64,000 nucleotides of DNA from positions 62,001 to 126,000 of the forward strand of contig CAVRHR010000003.1 in NCBI GenBank assembly GCA_963721005.1. The letters are read 5' to 3'. A model generated the notes under the pieces. That model did not search any database. It was given only the letters and a program-made list of their open reading frames with translations, and was not told where the DNA came from. Shown one piece after another: positions 44,912-52,721 of the stretch. Both the position numbers and the translations under genes were made by a program. The stretch is from VAZQ01 sp963721005. GTDB lineage: Bacteria; Pseudomonadota; Alphaproteobacteria; Rhizobiales; Xanthobacteraceae. The first letter of the stretch is position 1. Every line of letters starts with the position of its first letter.

Positions 44912-45589
44912 ATGGGAAAGACAAACAACGTCAGGAAAATTGTTGATAACTCGCCGCGTAGCGAGGAGCGCGGGGCCTTGCTCTCCGCTATTGAAAGTCA
45001 CGCTAAGCTTCGCGCCGCGATAGAGGCCAACGTTGCCGCGCGCCGTCGCGCCGAGGACGCAAAGCTCGACGCCGTCCGCGCGGCCGAAAAGGCGCTGGAG
45101 AGCTTGGAGGAAGCTAGGATCGCAGACGCCCACGCGTTGGCGCACGGCGAGCCGGGCGGGGCGGTAAAGGCAGCACGCGCACAGCTACAGGATCAGGACG
45201 ACACCGTCGCAGCGGGCCGGGCCGCTACCTCCCTGCTTGACGACGAAGCTCGGAACCTCGTCAGCCGCGCTGACGCGGCGGTGCACGAGGTGAACGCGCG
45301 GACCGGCGCTGTCGTGCGTAACGACGAAGCGACCCGCCGGCTCGCCAGGCAGTTCGGCGAAGCCCAGCTTAATTACCACAACGCCCGCGAGGCGATGCGA
45401 GCGCTCGCGTTCGCGCTGCCGGCCGTAGAAAATGCAACAGCGTGGGCGGCGAGCGGACTAGCAGAGTTGCGTTTTTGGAGCAGTGATAATTGGGAACAGA
45501 ACTTGCCGCCTTCGCCCGTCGCCGCGAAGGTGCGGGAATGGATCGAAACCCTACGGCAAGACGCGGACGCTCAGCTAGCGATCGAATGA
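44912..45589 (+). CDS. Coiled-coil island protein, unknown function
   Basis: 225 residues, mostly Ala/Arg/Glu-rich helix: ESHAKLRAAIEANVAARRRAEDAKLDAVRAAEKALESLEEARIADAHALA and ATRRLARQFGEAQLNYHNAREAMRALA. It could form a long coiled-coil oligomer, as scaffolding proteins do, but no sequence signature supports that. It begins 11 bp after the previous gene, and the unit ends before a strong hairpin at 45739. Confidence 0.6.
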   Translation: MGKTNNVRKIVDNSPRSEERGALLSAIESHAKLRAAIEANVAARRRAEDAKLDAVRAAEKALESLEEARIADAHALAHGEPGGAVKAARAQLQDQDDTVAAGRAATSLLDDEARNLVSRADAAVHEVNARTGAVVRNDEATRRLARQFGEAQLNYHNAREAMRALAFALPAVENATAWAASGLAELRFWSSDNWEQNLPPSPVAAKVREWIETLRQDADAQLAIE

Positions 45590-45738
45590 GTATGTAGGAT
45601 TTGACGAGCTTTGGCCGAAAGGCCAAGGGAAGGTGGAAAGCAAAAGATCGGCAGGGCGCGTTGAATCAAATCCTCTCATGGTGATGAGCTCTGCGCGCCC
45701 CGCCGGTTTCGCAGGTTCATGGTGTAACACTCCTGTAA

Positions 45739-45775
45739 CCCCAGCAGCGCTTCCCCTTTCTGGGCGCTGCTGGGG
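45739..45775 (+). terminator. Strong hairpin, terminator of the packaging gene unit
   Basis: CCCCAGCAGCGC (45739-45750) pairs with 45764-45775 around a 13-nt loop, followed by ATTTCGCTTT. Confidence 0.7.
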
Positions 45776-46100
45776 ATTTCGCTTTCGGTGTCCTTTCGAT
45801 GCACCTGGCGCCCCTTTACCTGGGGGCCTCCTAGGCCGGCCTCGCGGGGAATTAATCCAGGCGCCAGGGGCCGCTCGCCTGAGTCCGCTTTCGGTGATAC
45901 TGCGGAAAGCTTATCCTCACTTTGAGGATTTCGCATTTTGACCCCTGAGCGGACCTCCCGGGCTCTGGACACACCGGTAAATGCTGCGCTGCCGGACGGT
46001 GATCCATTTCACGCACAACCGAGAGACCGCCTGCCACGTTGCCATCATGCCGTGGTACTCTAGGGGTAGGCTTGAAGGTGGCATTAGTAAGTCGGGGCCC
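45776..46100. other. Junction between phage-like part and cargo, with another inverted repeat
   Basis: CCTGGCGCC (45802-45810) and GGCGCCAGG (45862-45870) are complementary and enclose a small AGGCCTCCTAGGCC-like palindrome. No gene supported. Confidence 0.4.
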
Positions 46101-47798
46101 ATGCGCGCGAGCATGTTCGAAAAAGACCAGCACCTGCGATTAAGCCGCGATGGGCTAGCGGCCTGGATCCGCAGCATCGGGATCGCTGCCGCGGTCGGCG
46201 GAACCTATTTCCTGGCGGCACAGCTAAGCAACAGTTTTCTGATCACGCCCGAGACGGTCATCCTCTGGCCCGCCGCGGGTATTTCCTCAGGCCTCCTGAT
46301 CGCGCTCTGGTCCATTGCGCGATGGCCTGTCCTGGTCGGCGTGATGGTTGCCACCGCCGCGGCCAATCTTTTGCGGCATTTTGGCGTCGCGGCCACTGCC
46401 GCCTGGGTCCTAGGCAACACCGCTGAACCGCTCATCATAGCTCTACTGATGCAGCATTACTTCGGAGCGCATTTCAAAATCGATCGGCTTTATTGCGTCC
46501 TTGGGTTGTTTGCGGCGGCAGTCGCCGGGGCTGCCGTCGCGTCCACATGGTGGACGTTTGTATACTACTGGCTATTCGCCAGCCTGAACGAACCGACGGC
46601 CACCTGGTTGCACTGGATAGTATCTGACTTTGCCGGCATCGTTTCGGTGGCACCGCTGGTGATTGGGATCGCCGCCGCGCTGCGGCGACCTCCGGCGTGG
46701 CGAGAAGCCATCGAAAGCCTGGCGGCACTCGCGGTGCTAGGGGCGATGAGCGGAGTTATTGTTTCTCTGCCGCTGGGTCTCTGGGAGACCGTGGTCCCGG
46801 CCGCGCTGGTATTTCCAATTTTATTGTGGCTTGCCGCCCGATTGCAGCCGGTCTTCAGCGCGGCGGGTGCCTTTATCGTTTCCATGTCGGTTGCTTTGAC
46901 CGCGATTTACGGGCTTGGTCATTTTGGCGACTCGGGGCTCTCGATCAACGCCAGAGTCCTGCAGACCCAGGCGGTCATTCTGGTTGTGGCATTCGGCACG
47001 GCCGTTCTCGCCGCACTATTTGCCGAGCGAAGGGAGAGCGAGGAACGCCTCGCTCGCTCAAACATGCTGCTGGAGCGCGAACGAGAGAACAAGCTGATGA
47101 ATGTGCAGGCGGTTATCGCCGCGATTGCGCACGAAGTACGACAGCCTATCGGAGCCATCACGATGAACGCCGATGCGGCACTGCGGTGGCTTGAACGGAC
47201 TCCACCCGGTCGAGAGGAAGCACGCGAGGCTCTTGATGAGATAAAAAATGAAGGTCAGCGTGTCAGCGAAGTGTTCGATGGCCTTCGCGCTTTGTTCGGA
47301 AAGGTCGATCAGGAGCGACAGCCGGTCGATGTGAACGGCACTATTCTGAGCGTTATCCAGTCACTGGAAGGACAGTTGAACGACTATGGAGTGGCGGTCC
47401 ACCGCGAACTGGCGGTCGACCTACCACCTATCGTAGGTCACAGCGCGCAATTGCGCGAGGTTATCTCTAACCTAATGAACAACGCGCTAGAAGCGATGGG
47501 TTCCACGACCAATCGAAGGCGAGTGTTGAGCTTGAGAACAGAACTTCGTGATCGCGACACAATTGCCGTTACAATACAAGACACTGGACCGGGAATTGAT
47601 CCGAAAACATTGGCTGGCATCTTTGGTGCGTTCTTTACGACAAAGATGCATGGAACGGGATTGGGACTGGCGATTTGCCAAATGATTGTAGAGCGTCAAG
47701 GCGGTCAACTTACTGCATCATCGGACGGCAAGAGCGGGGCGTTGTTCCAATTCACTCTGCCAATCGAAGTCAGCGGGCAAAGCGGAAATTCGCGCTGA
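46101..47798 (+). CDS. MASE1-domain membrane histidine kinase (island cargo)
   Basis: 565 residues from ATG 46101 (46113 also possible). N-terminal MASE1-like sensor with about eight spans: FLITPETVILWPAAGISSGLLIALW, GNTAEPLIIALLMQHYFG, WLHWIVSDFAGIVSVAPLVI. Then HisKA (VIAAIAHEVRQPIGAITMNADAALRWLERTPPG, His in AHEVRQP) and HATPase (NLMNNALEAMGS, IQDTGPGID, GTGLGLAI). No response-regulator gene is nearby, so it may cross-talk with host regulators. The ligand of MASE1 is unknown. Confidence 0.87.
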   Translation: MRASMFEKDQHLRLSRDGLAAWIRSIGIAAAVGGTYFLAAQLSNSFLITPETVILWPAAGISSGLLIALWSIARWPVLVGVMVATAAANLLRHFGVAATAAWVLGNTAEPLIIALLMQHYFGAHFKIDRLYCVLGLFAAAVAGAAVASTWWTFVYYWLFASLNEPTATWLHWIVSDFAGIVSVAPLVIGIAAALRRPPAWREAIESLAALAVLGAMSGVIVSLPLGLWETVVPAALVFPILLWLAARLQPVFSAAGAFIVSMSVALTAIYGLGHFGDSGLSINARVLQTQAVILVVAFGTAVLAALFAERRESEERLARSNMLLERERENKLMNVQAVIAAIAHEVRQPIGAITMNADAALRWLERTPPGREEAREALDEIKNEGQRVSEVFDGLRALFGKVDQERQPVDVNGTILSVIQSLEGQLNDYGVAVHRELAVDLPPIVGHSAQLREVISNLMNNALEAMGSTTNRRRVLSLRTELRDRDTIAVTIQDTGPGIDPKTLAGIFGAFFTTKMHGTGLGLAICQMIVERQGGQLTASSDGKSGALFQFTLPIEVSGQSGNSR

Positions 47799-47914
47799 AC
47801 AGGACCAATGGATGACCGGTTTAGGCCCGACCCGGCGGTTCGCCGCAGCGCAGCGACGCGTCCGCTTCCAGGGAGAACCCGACATTGGGCTGCCAACGTC
47901 GTCGTGCGGTCGCG

Positions 47915-48124
47915 CTAGATCAACCCATGGTCCGGCACGCGTGCGATAGCAGTCGCGATCTGGTGGGCCTCATCTTCAGTGAGTTTCCCGTACTCCATTG
48001 CGCTTCGGAAGCTCTCAACGAAATAAACGAATGCCACCGTGCGTCTGTTGGCGTCGTCAACGCACATGCCACCGGCCGTGCGGCGTACGGTCCAAGGCCC
48101 CGGAAATTGGCGATTGTCTCCCAT
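47915..48124 (-). CDS. Small conserved rhizobial protein of unknown function
   Basis: 69 residues from ATG 48124: MGDNRQFPGPWTVRRTAGGM, then CVDDANRRTVAFVYF and LTEDEAHQIATAIARVPDHGL. The layout (FPxPW, strand-rich V-x-D-A-x-G-x-x-x-A-x-V-Y, then a helix with DEAxxIAxxIAxLP) matches a family frequent in Bradyrhizobium. Cytoplasmic; role unknown. Confidence 0.72.
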   Translation of the reverse strand: MGDNRQFPGPWTVRRTAGGMCVDDANRRTVAFVYFVESFRSAMEYGKLTEDEAHQIATAIARVPDHGLI

Positions 48125-48319
48125 TCCCGAATGAGAACAAAATACGAACATGGAAGTCAAGCCCGCTCCTGGATCACGAGCCGCCCGCGCTGTTCCTCAG
48201 ATAGATTGAACCCGACCACGGCGGCGGCTCCGGCCGCCTCCCTGTCTGGCGCCTCGACATAGCCAAGGAACGTGCTTCCGAATGAGCGATGCAGTCCGAG
48301 CAAGTAAATATTTCGATCC

Positions 48320-48889
48320 TCATTGTTTTAAGGTCGATATGCAGGAATCTAACTGGGCAACAACCTTCGGCGAGGGCTTTTCTTGAACATCGTAGGTGCG
48401 AGTTCCGGGGATGCCCCTTCGTTCGAAGTGAATTTGAAACCCTCCTGCTAAGAACGCCGCGACGTATGGGGTGTAGACGTTGTGGTCGTCAGATGTCTGA
48501 AAGACCCCCCCATCTGATATTGGCCCACCGTTGAGACGGCCGACAGAGCTAAAGGTGGGCGAGATGAACGCGGCCGAGGAAAGAACTACCTTGTTTGCCC
48601 CAGCGGGCACGCCATTCATAAATCTCAGGTCGGTAACGTCCAGGCTAAATCCAACAAAGGTTCTTCCATCGCTCTTTTGCTGTGCGACGACCAGTCGAAA
48701 ATTGAGCGCCTCTGGCGATGGAAGATTCAAAAGGAGAAGGACCACGTTGCAACTCTTTGCAACGTGGTCCTCCTTGATCTCAATCTCATATTGAACATTG
48801 CGAGGAACCATGGTTTCGGCACAAATCATGCCGGGGAGAACGGCAAAACTCCCGATCATCAAGCATTTTGAGGCGGCCTGATAGCGCAC
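48320..48889 (-). CDS. Secreted protein of unknown function
   Basis: 189 residues. Signal peptide (KCLMIGSFAVLPGMICA), then a beta-rich mature domain with Cys in AKSCNVVLLLLNLP and DSCISTLKQ near the C-terminus. No family recognised. It sits in the cargo half of the island. Confidence 0.62.
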   Translation of the reverse strand: MRYQAASKCLMIGSFAVLPGMICAETMVPRNVQYEIEIKEDHVAKSCNVVLLLLNLPSPEALNFRLVVAQQKSDGRTFVGFSLDVTDLRFMNGVPAGANKVVLSSAAFISPTFSSVGRLNGGPISDGGVFQTSDDHNVYTPYVAAFLAGGFQIHFERRGIPGTRTYDVQEKPSPKVVAQLDSCISTLKQ

Positions 48890-49007
48890 CGACTAAATCC
48901 CTCCAGCGACAAACATCCGCGCCCAAGATTTTGATCAACCTTCCGTTCCCATATCGGCGCGAAATGGACCATCAGTCTGAATATCCAGCCATCCACAAGA
49001 GCGGAAC

Positions 49008-49283
49008 TCACGTTGTGAGCTTCGGCGCAATGAAGGCCGGCCGCGGTTGCCTATCGACAGGCGGCAAAATGCCGATCTCTCGACCAAGCATCGTGTCGAG
49101 GGCGAACACAGCGCCGGGATCGGCGCCGGTAGAAGCTGACACCGCCCAGTTTTGCAGGGCGAATAGCACCACCTTGTTCGGCGCTTGCGGTGGCGCTCGA
49201 TCCGGGTGCGCTATCGCTGATGTCAGAAAGGGCGCGGCAAAGCTGCACGCGACCGCACCGGCAACGAGCTTCTTGCCGTTCAT
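49008..49283 (-). CDS. Small secreted protein of unknown function
   Basis: 91 residues: signal peptide MNGKKLVAGAVACSFAAPFL, then TSAIAHPDRAPPQAPNKVVLFALQNW and ADPGAVFALDTMLGREIGIL. No Cys in the mature part and no known family. Confidence 0.55.
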   Translation of the reverse strand: MNGKKLVAGAVACSFAAPFLTSAIAHPDRAPPQAPNKVVLFALQNWAVSASTGADPGAVFALDTMLGREIGILPPVDRQPRPAFIAPKLTT

Positions 49284-49817
49284 CGCACTGGTCTCCCGAT
49301 TCGCAGGATTATACCACCGCGTCAGAGGAAAAGTCGGCGTGCAGCCGGTTGCAGGAGCGAGCCGCCTGCAGGCACCGCGCCCGTGTTGCTCAAAGCCAGA
49401 TTAACCATCAAGAATGTGTGATACCTTATAGCCCGCGCTGATGGTGTACGATCGAGACCGCCTTCCCCCCGAAGGCAAGCGGTCCCGATCGCCACCCCGT
49501 CCCCCCGACACCCTGGCGGTCGGGGCCGCCGCGTACTCCCCCAGAGTCCCCGCAACATTAATTCACAGTGCGCAAAAGGCTTTTTCGCGCCCGAATTTGG
49601 GCGAGACCGGCATATGTGCGTTCTCAAGGCCAAGGCCCTAATCGTGGCAACTGGAACGAGGGGGGAATTTGCGCGGTGTAGCCCCGAAGTATGGGACAAA
49701 GGTTCAATTCCCGGTCCGGGCCACCATAGTGTGGCTCCGGAAGCCAGCAGAAAAACCTTTGTCCCAGCTCACGCGATCGAGCGCAGACATGATTTGGTTG
49801 AAAGAGGTATCACAGGG
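49284..49817. other. Non-coding stretch in the island cargo
   Basis: No gene with a recognisable domain. It contains a further copy of the 14-mer GCTTTTTCGCGCCC (49579-49592) from the phased repeats, and a tRNA-like 3' end (GTTCAATTCCCGGT...CCACCA, 49692-49724) that does not fold as a tRNA. Confidence 0.4.
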
Positions 49818-50018
49818 TCAATGTAGGCTGACCGACGGCCAAGCTTCGTCCGGCAGCTTATCTAGAGCCGCGTCAACGACCCCGGGGCCGAATTTTGTAA
49901 CCAACAGCTGTAGGTCCTTCTGGAACTGCTCCGTCAATCGGGCGCTACCTGGGCCGTGATCTGCGGCTGCCGCGTAGAGACGCAATAAGGCTTCAAGGCG
50001 GGCGGTCAGATCGTCCAT
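49818..50018 (-). CDS. Small conserved protein of unknown function
   Basis: 66 residues: MDDLTARLEALLRLYAAAAD, then LTEQFQKDLQLLVTKFGPGVVDAALDKLPDEAWPSVSLH. The ending FGxxxVDAALDxLPDxxWPSxxLH is a pattern I recall from many alphaproteobacterial small proteins, often next to mobile DNA. Helical, cytoplasmic. Last gene before the right island end. Confidence 0.65.
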   Translation of the reverse strand: MDDLTARLEALLRLYAAAADHGPGSARLTEQFQKDLQLLVTKFGPGVVDAALDKLPDEAWPSVSLH

Positions 50019-50164
50019 TGCGAACTCCAGGGAGCACGTAGTCTAGGTCTCTAGGTACCACGGCGGGCGGGCGGGCGGTAAGGGGGCCGGCCCGGGCCAT
50101 CCCCAGCGAGATAGCCCCCCGCCCAGAATAACGTGCCGGTGGGCTCCGTAGGGCGATTGGCAGG

Positions 50165-50185
50165 GCGTTACCCGTAGCGTTACCC
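50165..50185. promoter_or_regulatory. Paired GCGTTACCC motifs at the right end
   Basis: GCGTTACCC at 50165-50173 and 50177-50185, spaced 12 bp, about 80 bp inside attR. Same 9-mer as 34724-34732 at the left end. Confidence 0.55.
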
Positions 50186-50263
50186 TTGGCCGATTAGGAC
50201 CACGCGGGCCATTCTGTGTTTCTTGATATATCTTTGAATTATATAGATTATATTCATGAATCG

Positions 50264-50291
50264 AACGCGACCGGCCCGCGGTTTATTCGAC
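50264..50291. repeat. attR: right 28-bp direct repeat of the island
   Basis: Identical to 34554-34581. It overlaps the left arm and loop of a hairpin (50271-50301) that continues into host DNA. Confidence 0.88.
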
Positions 50292-50301
50292 CGCGGGCCG
50301 G
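50271..50301 (-). terminator. Hairpin spanning attR, likely terminator of the His-rich protein gene
   Basis: CCGGCCCGCGGT (50271-50282) pairs perfectly with 50290-50301 around the loop TTATTCG. It lies about 70 bp beyond the stop of the minus-strand gene ending at 50372. No U-tract, so termination is inferred. Confidence 0.55.
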
Positions 50302-50371
50302 CGCAGCAGCCCAGACCCGTACGCAGACTAACGAGACAGCCTGGGCGCAGAGTTCATGGTGACCGAGCGCA

Positions 50372-51130
50372 TCAGTTGGCGATGACCTTGCTGCTCTTCG
50401 CCACCACGTGGGTGATCGGCTTGTGGGTCTTGCCGACGCTGGCGTGCTTGACCGGCTTCGAAACCTTCACGGTCTTGATGTGCGTCGCATGCTGGCCGTT
50501 CTTGGCGACGCTCAGGTGACGCACGCTGTGATGAGCGACCTTGAGCTTCTTGACGACCTTCGCCTTGATGACCTTGGCCGCCGGGGCCACCGGGGTCGAG
50601 GCGACCGGCGTGGTGGTCGCGGGTGCCGCCGTCACGGCCTTGACCGGCTTCGACACCTTCGCGGTCTTCACATGGGTCGCGTGCTGGGCGACCATCAGGT
50701 GGTGCGCATGGTGATGCGCGACCTTGAAGGTCTTGACCGGCTTGTTGACGGTGCCGGGTTGCGTCCACGGGAACCAGGTCATGGGCGCCGGAGCCGCCGC
50801 CGTCACGGTCTTGACCGGCTTCGACAGCTTTGCGGTCTTCACATGGCCCGGATGCTTGCCGTTCTTGGCGAAGGTCATGTGATGCGGCGGATGGCGGTGA
50901 GCGACCTTGAAGGTCTTGAGGTGCTTGTCGGTCTTGATCGCGGTCTTGGTCAGATGCTTGGTCGGGGTCTTGATCGAGGTCTTGGTCGTAACCTTGACGG
51001 CCGGTGTCACGGCCGCAGTGCTGGCCGCCGCGACCGGGGCCGCGGGCGCCGATTTCACGGCATCGGCGGCGAGCGCCGGCGCCACGAGCATGGTGGTCGC
51101 GATCAAGGCGACTGCGAATTTACGGATCAT
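50372..51130 (-). CDS. Secreted His/Lys/Ala-rich repeat protein
   Basis: 252 residues. Signal peptide MIRKFAVALIATTMLVAPALA. Three tandem ~40-residue repeats of the form K-x-x-K-V-A-H-x-x-x-x-H-x-x-x-A-x-x-x-x-H-x-x-H-[VI]-K-T-x-K-[LV]-S-K-P-V-K. Very basic, rich in His and Thr/Val, no Cys; it could bind metal ions or polyanions in the envelope (inference). It is the host gene next to the island's att site. Confidence 0.7.
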   Translation of the reverse strand: MIRKFAVALIATTMLVAPALAADAVKSAPAAPVAAASTAAVTPAVKVTTKTSIKTPTKHLTKTAIKTDKHLKTFKVAHRHPPHHMTFAKNGKHPGHVKTAKLSKPVKTVTAAAPAPMTWFPWTQPGTVNKPVKTFKVAHHHAHHLMVAQHATHVKTAKVSKPVKAVTAAPATTTPVASTPVAPAAKVIKAKVVKKLKVAHHSVRHLSVAKNGQHATHIKTVKVSKPVKHASVGKTHKPITHVVAKSSKVIAN

Positions 51131-51329
51131 GAGAATTGTCCTTGGCAGGGTCCGTTCGTCGAAACGCGGACCGGGATTTCGATGATCGGCCCCATGCCGA
51201 TCCTGCCGCCAATATGCGGCATGCGCTCTGAACCGGTTCTGAAGCGCGACGACACCGGCCGTTCATGCGGATGAATGCGCGTTGCAGGGGTCTGTTAGCC
51301 GGCGTTCATATTGACGCGCGCCGGTGCGC

Positions 51330-51677
51330 TCAGCTGCGGAGGCTGTCGGGCGCGGGCGCAGCCTGTGTCTCCGCCATTAACCAATCCAGATAGGCCTGAT
51401 CCACCTGCTCCACCGGCAGCACCATGACGGCGGGGGTGACGTAGGAATGGCTGGCCTTCACGGCCGCGCAGACCCGCTCGGCGAGCGAGGCGCGGGTCTT
51501 GATGATCATCACCACCTCCTCGCCCCGCTCGACCACACCCTGCCACCAATAGTGCGACACCATGCCGGGCAGGATGTTGACGCAGGCGGCCAGGCGCTGC
51601 TCCACGATGGCGCGCCCTGCCCGCTCTGCCTCGACAATCGAGGGATAGGTCGTATAGACGAGGAGCGCGCGTTCCAT
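51330..51677 (-). CDS. cutA: Divalent-cation tolerance protein CutA
   Basis: 115 residues from ATG 51677: ALLVYTTYPSIVEAERAGRAIVEQRLAACVNILPGMVSHYWWQGVVERGEEVVMIIKTR, then VKASHSYVTPAVMVLPVEQVDQAYLDWL. The CutA1 trimer signature (AACVNI, YWWxGxV, E-x-x-M-I-I-K-T) is complete. CutA is linked to copper tolerance and other processes. The start codon overlaps that of the divergent nadK. Confidence 0.92.
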   Translation of the reverse strand: MERALLVYTTYPSIVEAERAGRAIVEQRLAACVNILPGMVSHYWWQGVVERGEEVVMIIKTRASLAERVCAAVKASHSYVTPAVMVLPVEQVDQAYLDWLMAETQAAPAPDSLRS

Positions 51678-52506
51678 GGGGGGCGTGACCGTTTCGCAGC
51701 AAAGGAAGACCGTGTCCCAAGTCAGCAGAGCCGGCCCCGCGAGCTTCGAGCGCATCGCCTTCGTGGCCAGCCCGATCGCCGAGGCCGAGGACGCGCTGGC
51801 GCGGCTCGCCGGCCGCTACGGCAATGTAGCGCCCGAGGCGGCCGACGTCATCGTGGCGCTCGGCGGCGACGGCTTCATGCTGCAGACCCTGCACGGCTTC
51901 ATGAGCGCCGGCAAGTCGATCTACGGCATGCACCGCGGCACCGTCGGCTTCTTGATGAACGAGTATCACGAGGAAAACCTGCGCGAGCGCCTCGCCGCCG
52001 CCCAAACCACGGTGATCCACCCGCTGCTCATGCGGGCGCGCACCCGCGGCGGCAGCATCCGCGATTTCCATGCCTTCAACGAGGTGTCGCTGTTCCGCCA
52101 AGCCTACCAGGCGGCACGGCTGCGCATCCTGATCGACGGCAAGGAGCGCCTGGCTGAGCTGGTCGCCGACGGCGTGCTGCTGGCGACCCCGGCGGGCTCG
52201 ACCGCCTACAACCTTTCCGCCCAGGGCCCGATCATTCCGATCAATGCCAAGCTGATGGCCCTCACCCCGATCAGCCCGTTCCGGCCGCGGCGCTGGCGCG
52301 GCGCGCTCTTGCCCGACAGCGCGCAGGTGCGGGTCGAGGTGCTGGAGGCGGAAAAGCGCCCGGTGGCCGCGGTCGCCGACCACGACGAGGTGCGCGACGT
52401 GCTCGCGGTCGACATCGAGATGGATCAGAGCATCGGCATGCACATGCTGTTCGATCCCGGCCACAGCCTCGACGAGCGCATCGTGCGGGAGCAATTCGGG
52501 TTTTGA
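51676..52506 (+). CDS. nadK: NAD kinase
   Basis: 276 residues from ATG 51676 (GTG 51685 in frame). RIAFVASPIAEAEDALARL, VIVALGGDGFMLQTLH with the GGDG motif, HAFNEVSLFR and LVADGVLLATPAGSTAYNLSAQGPI all match NadK. It phosphorylates NAD to NADP. If ATG 51676 is used, the start codons of nadK and the divergent cutA overlap, leaving essentially no intergenic DNA, so each promoter must lie in the other gene. Confidence 0.92.
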   Translation: MGGVTVSQQRKTVSQVSRAGPASFERIAFVASPIAEAEDALARLAGRYGNVAPEAADVIVALGGDGFMLQTLHGFMSAGKSIYGMHRGTVGFLMNEYHEENLRERLAAAQTTVIHPLLMRARTRGGSIRDFHAFNEVSLFRQAYQAARLRILIDGKERLAELVADGVLLATPAGSTAYNLSAQGPIIPINAKLMALTPISPFRPRRWRGALLPDSAQVRVEVLEAEKRPVAAVADHDEVRDVLAVDIEMDQSIGMHMLFDPGHSLDERIVREQFGF

Positions 52507-52549
52507 CAATCCGCGGGCTGCTTTGAATTAAGCCGCGGCACCGCCCCCC

Positions 52550-52692
52550 TCGTCATGCCCGCGCTCGTCGCGGGCATCCACGTCTTTACAGCCCTGCAAC
52601 GCCCAAAGTCGTAGATGGCCGGCACATCAGGGCGTTTACGCCCGTCTTCCGGCGCCTTAGCCGGCGCGCGGGCTATGCCCGGCCATGACGAA
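52550..52692. repeat. Rhizobial dispersed intergenic repeat
   Basis: Begins CGTCATGCCCGCGCTCGTCG and ends GGGCTATGCCCGGCCATGAC, with the inner block GTAGATGGCCGGCACATC. Nested inverted repeats of the type common in Bradyrhizobiaceae intergenic DNA. Confidence 0.7.
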
Positions 52693-52721
52693 ATGAAGAA
52701 CATATCGCGGCTTGCCGCCAC

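Larger units (their letters stand above)
34554..50291. mobile_element. Integrated terminase-bearing genomic island / putative phage satellite (15.7 kb)
   Basis: Bounded by an exact 28-bp direct repeat (34554-34581 and 50264-50291), with a tyrosine integrase just inside the left end. It contains alpA, a thymine-hypermodification-like gene, a replication-initiator-like gene, a PD-(D/E)XK nuclease, a terminase module and bacterial cargo. I find no portal, capsid, protease, tail, lysis, relaxase or conjugation gene. The body (36-45 kb) is richer in AT pockets than the flanks. Confidence 0.85.

Noticed and set aside
42497..45589. Gene transfer agent cluster
   Set aside because: The terminase is present, but none of the portal, capsid, protease or tail genes of the alphaproteobacterial GTA follow, and the module lies between att repeats.
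49692..49724. tRNA-like 3' end (GGTTCAATTCCCGGT...CCACCA)
   Set aside because: The T-stem 5' strand does not pair, the spacing to CCA is one base too long, and no matching 5' acceptor strand or anticodon arm lies upstream. At most a decayed fragment.
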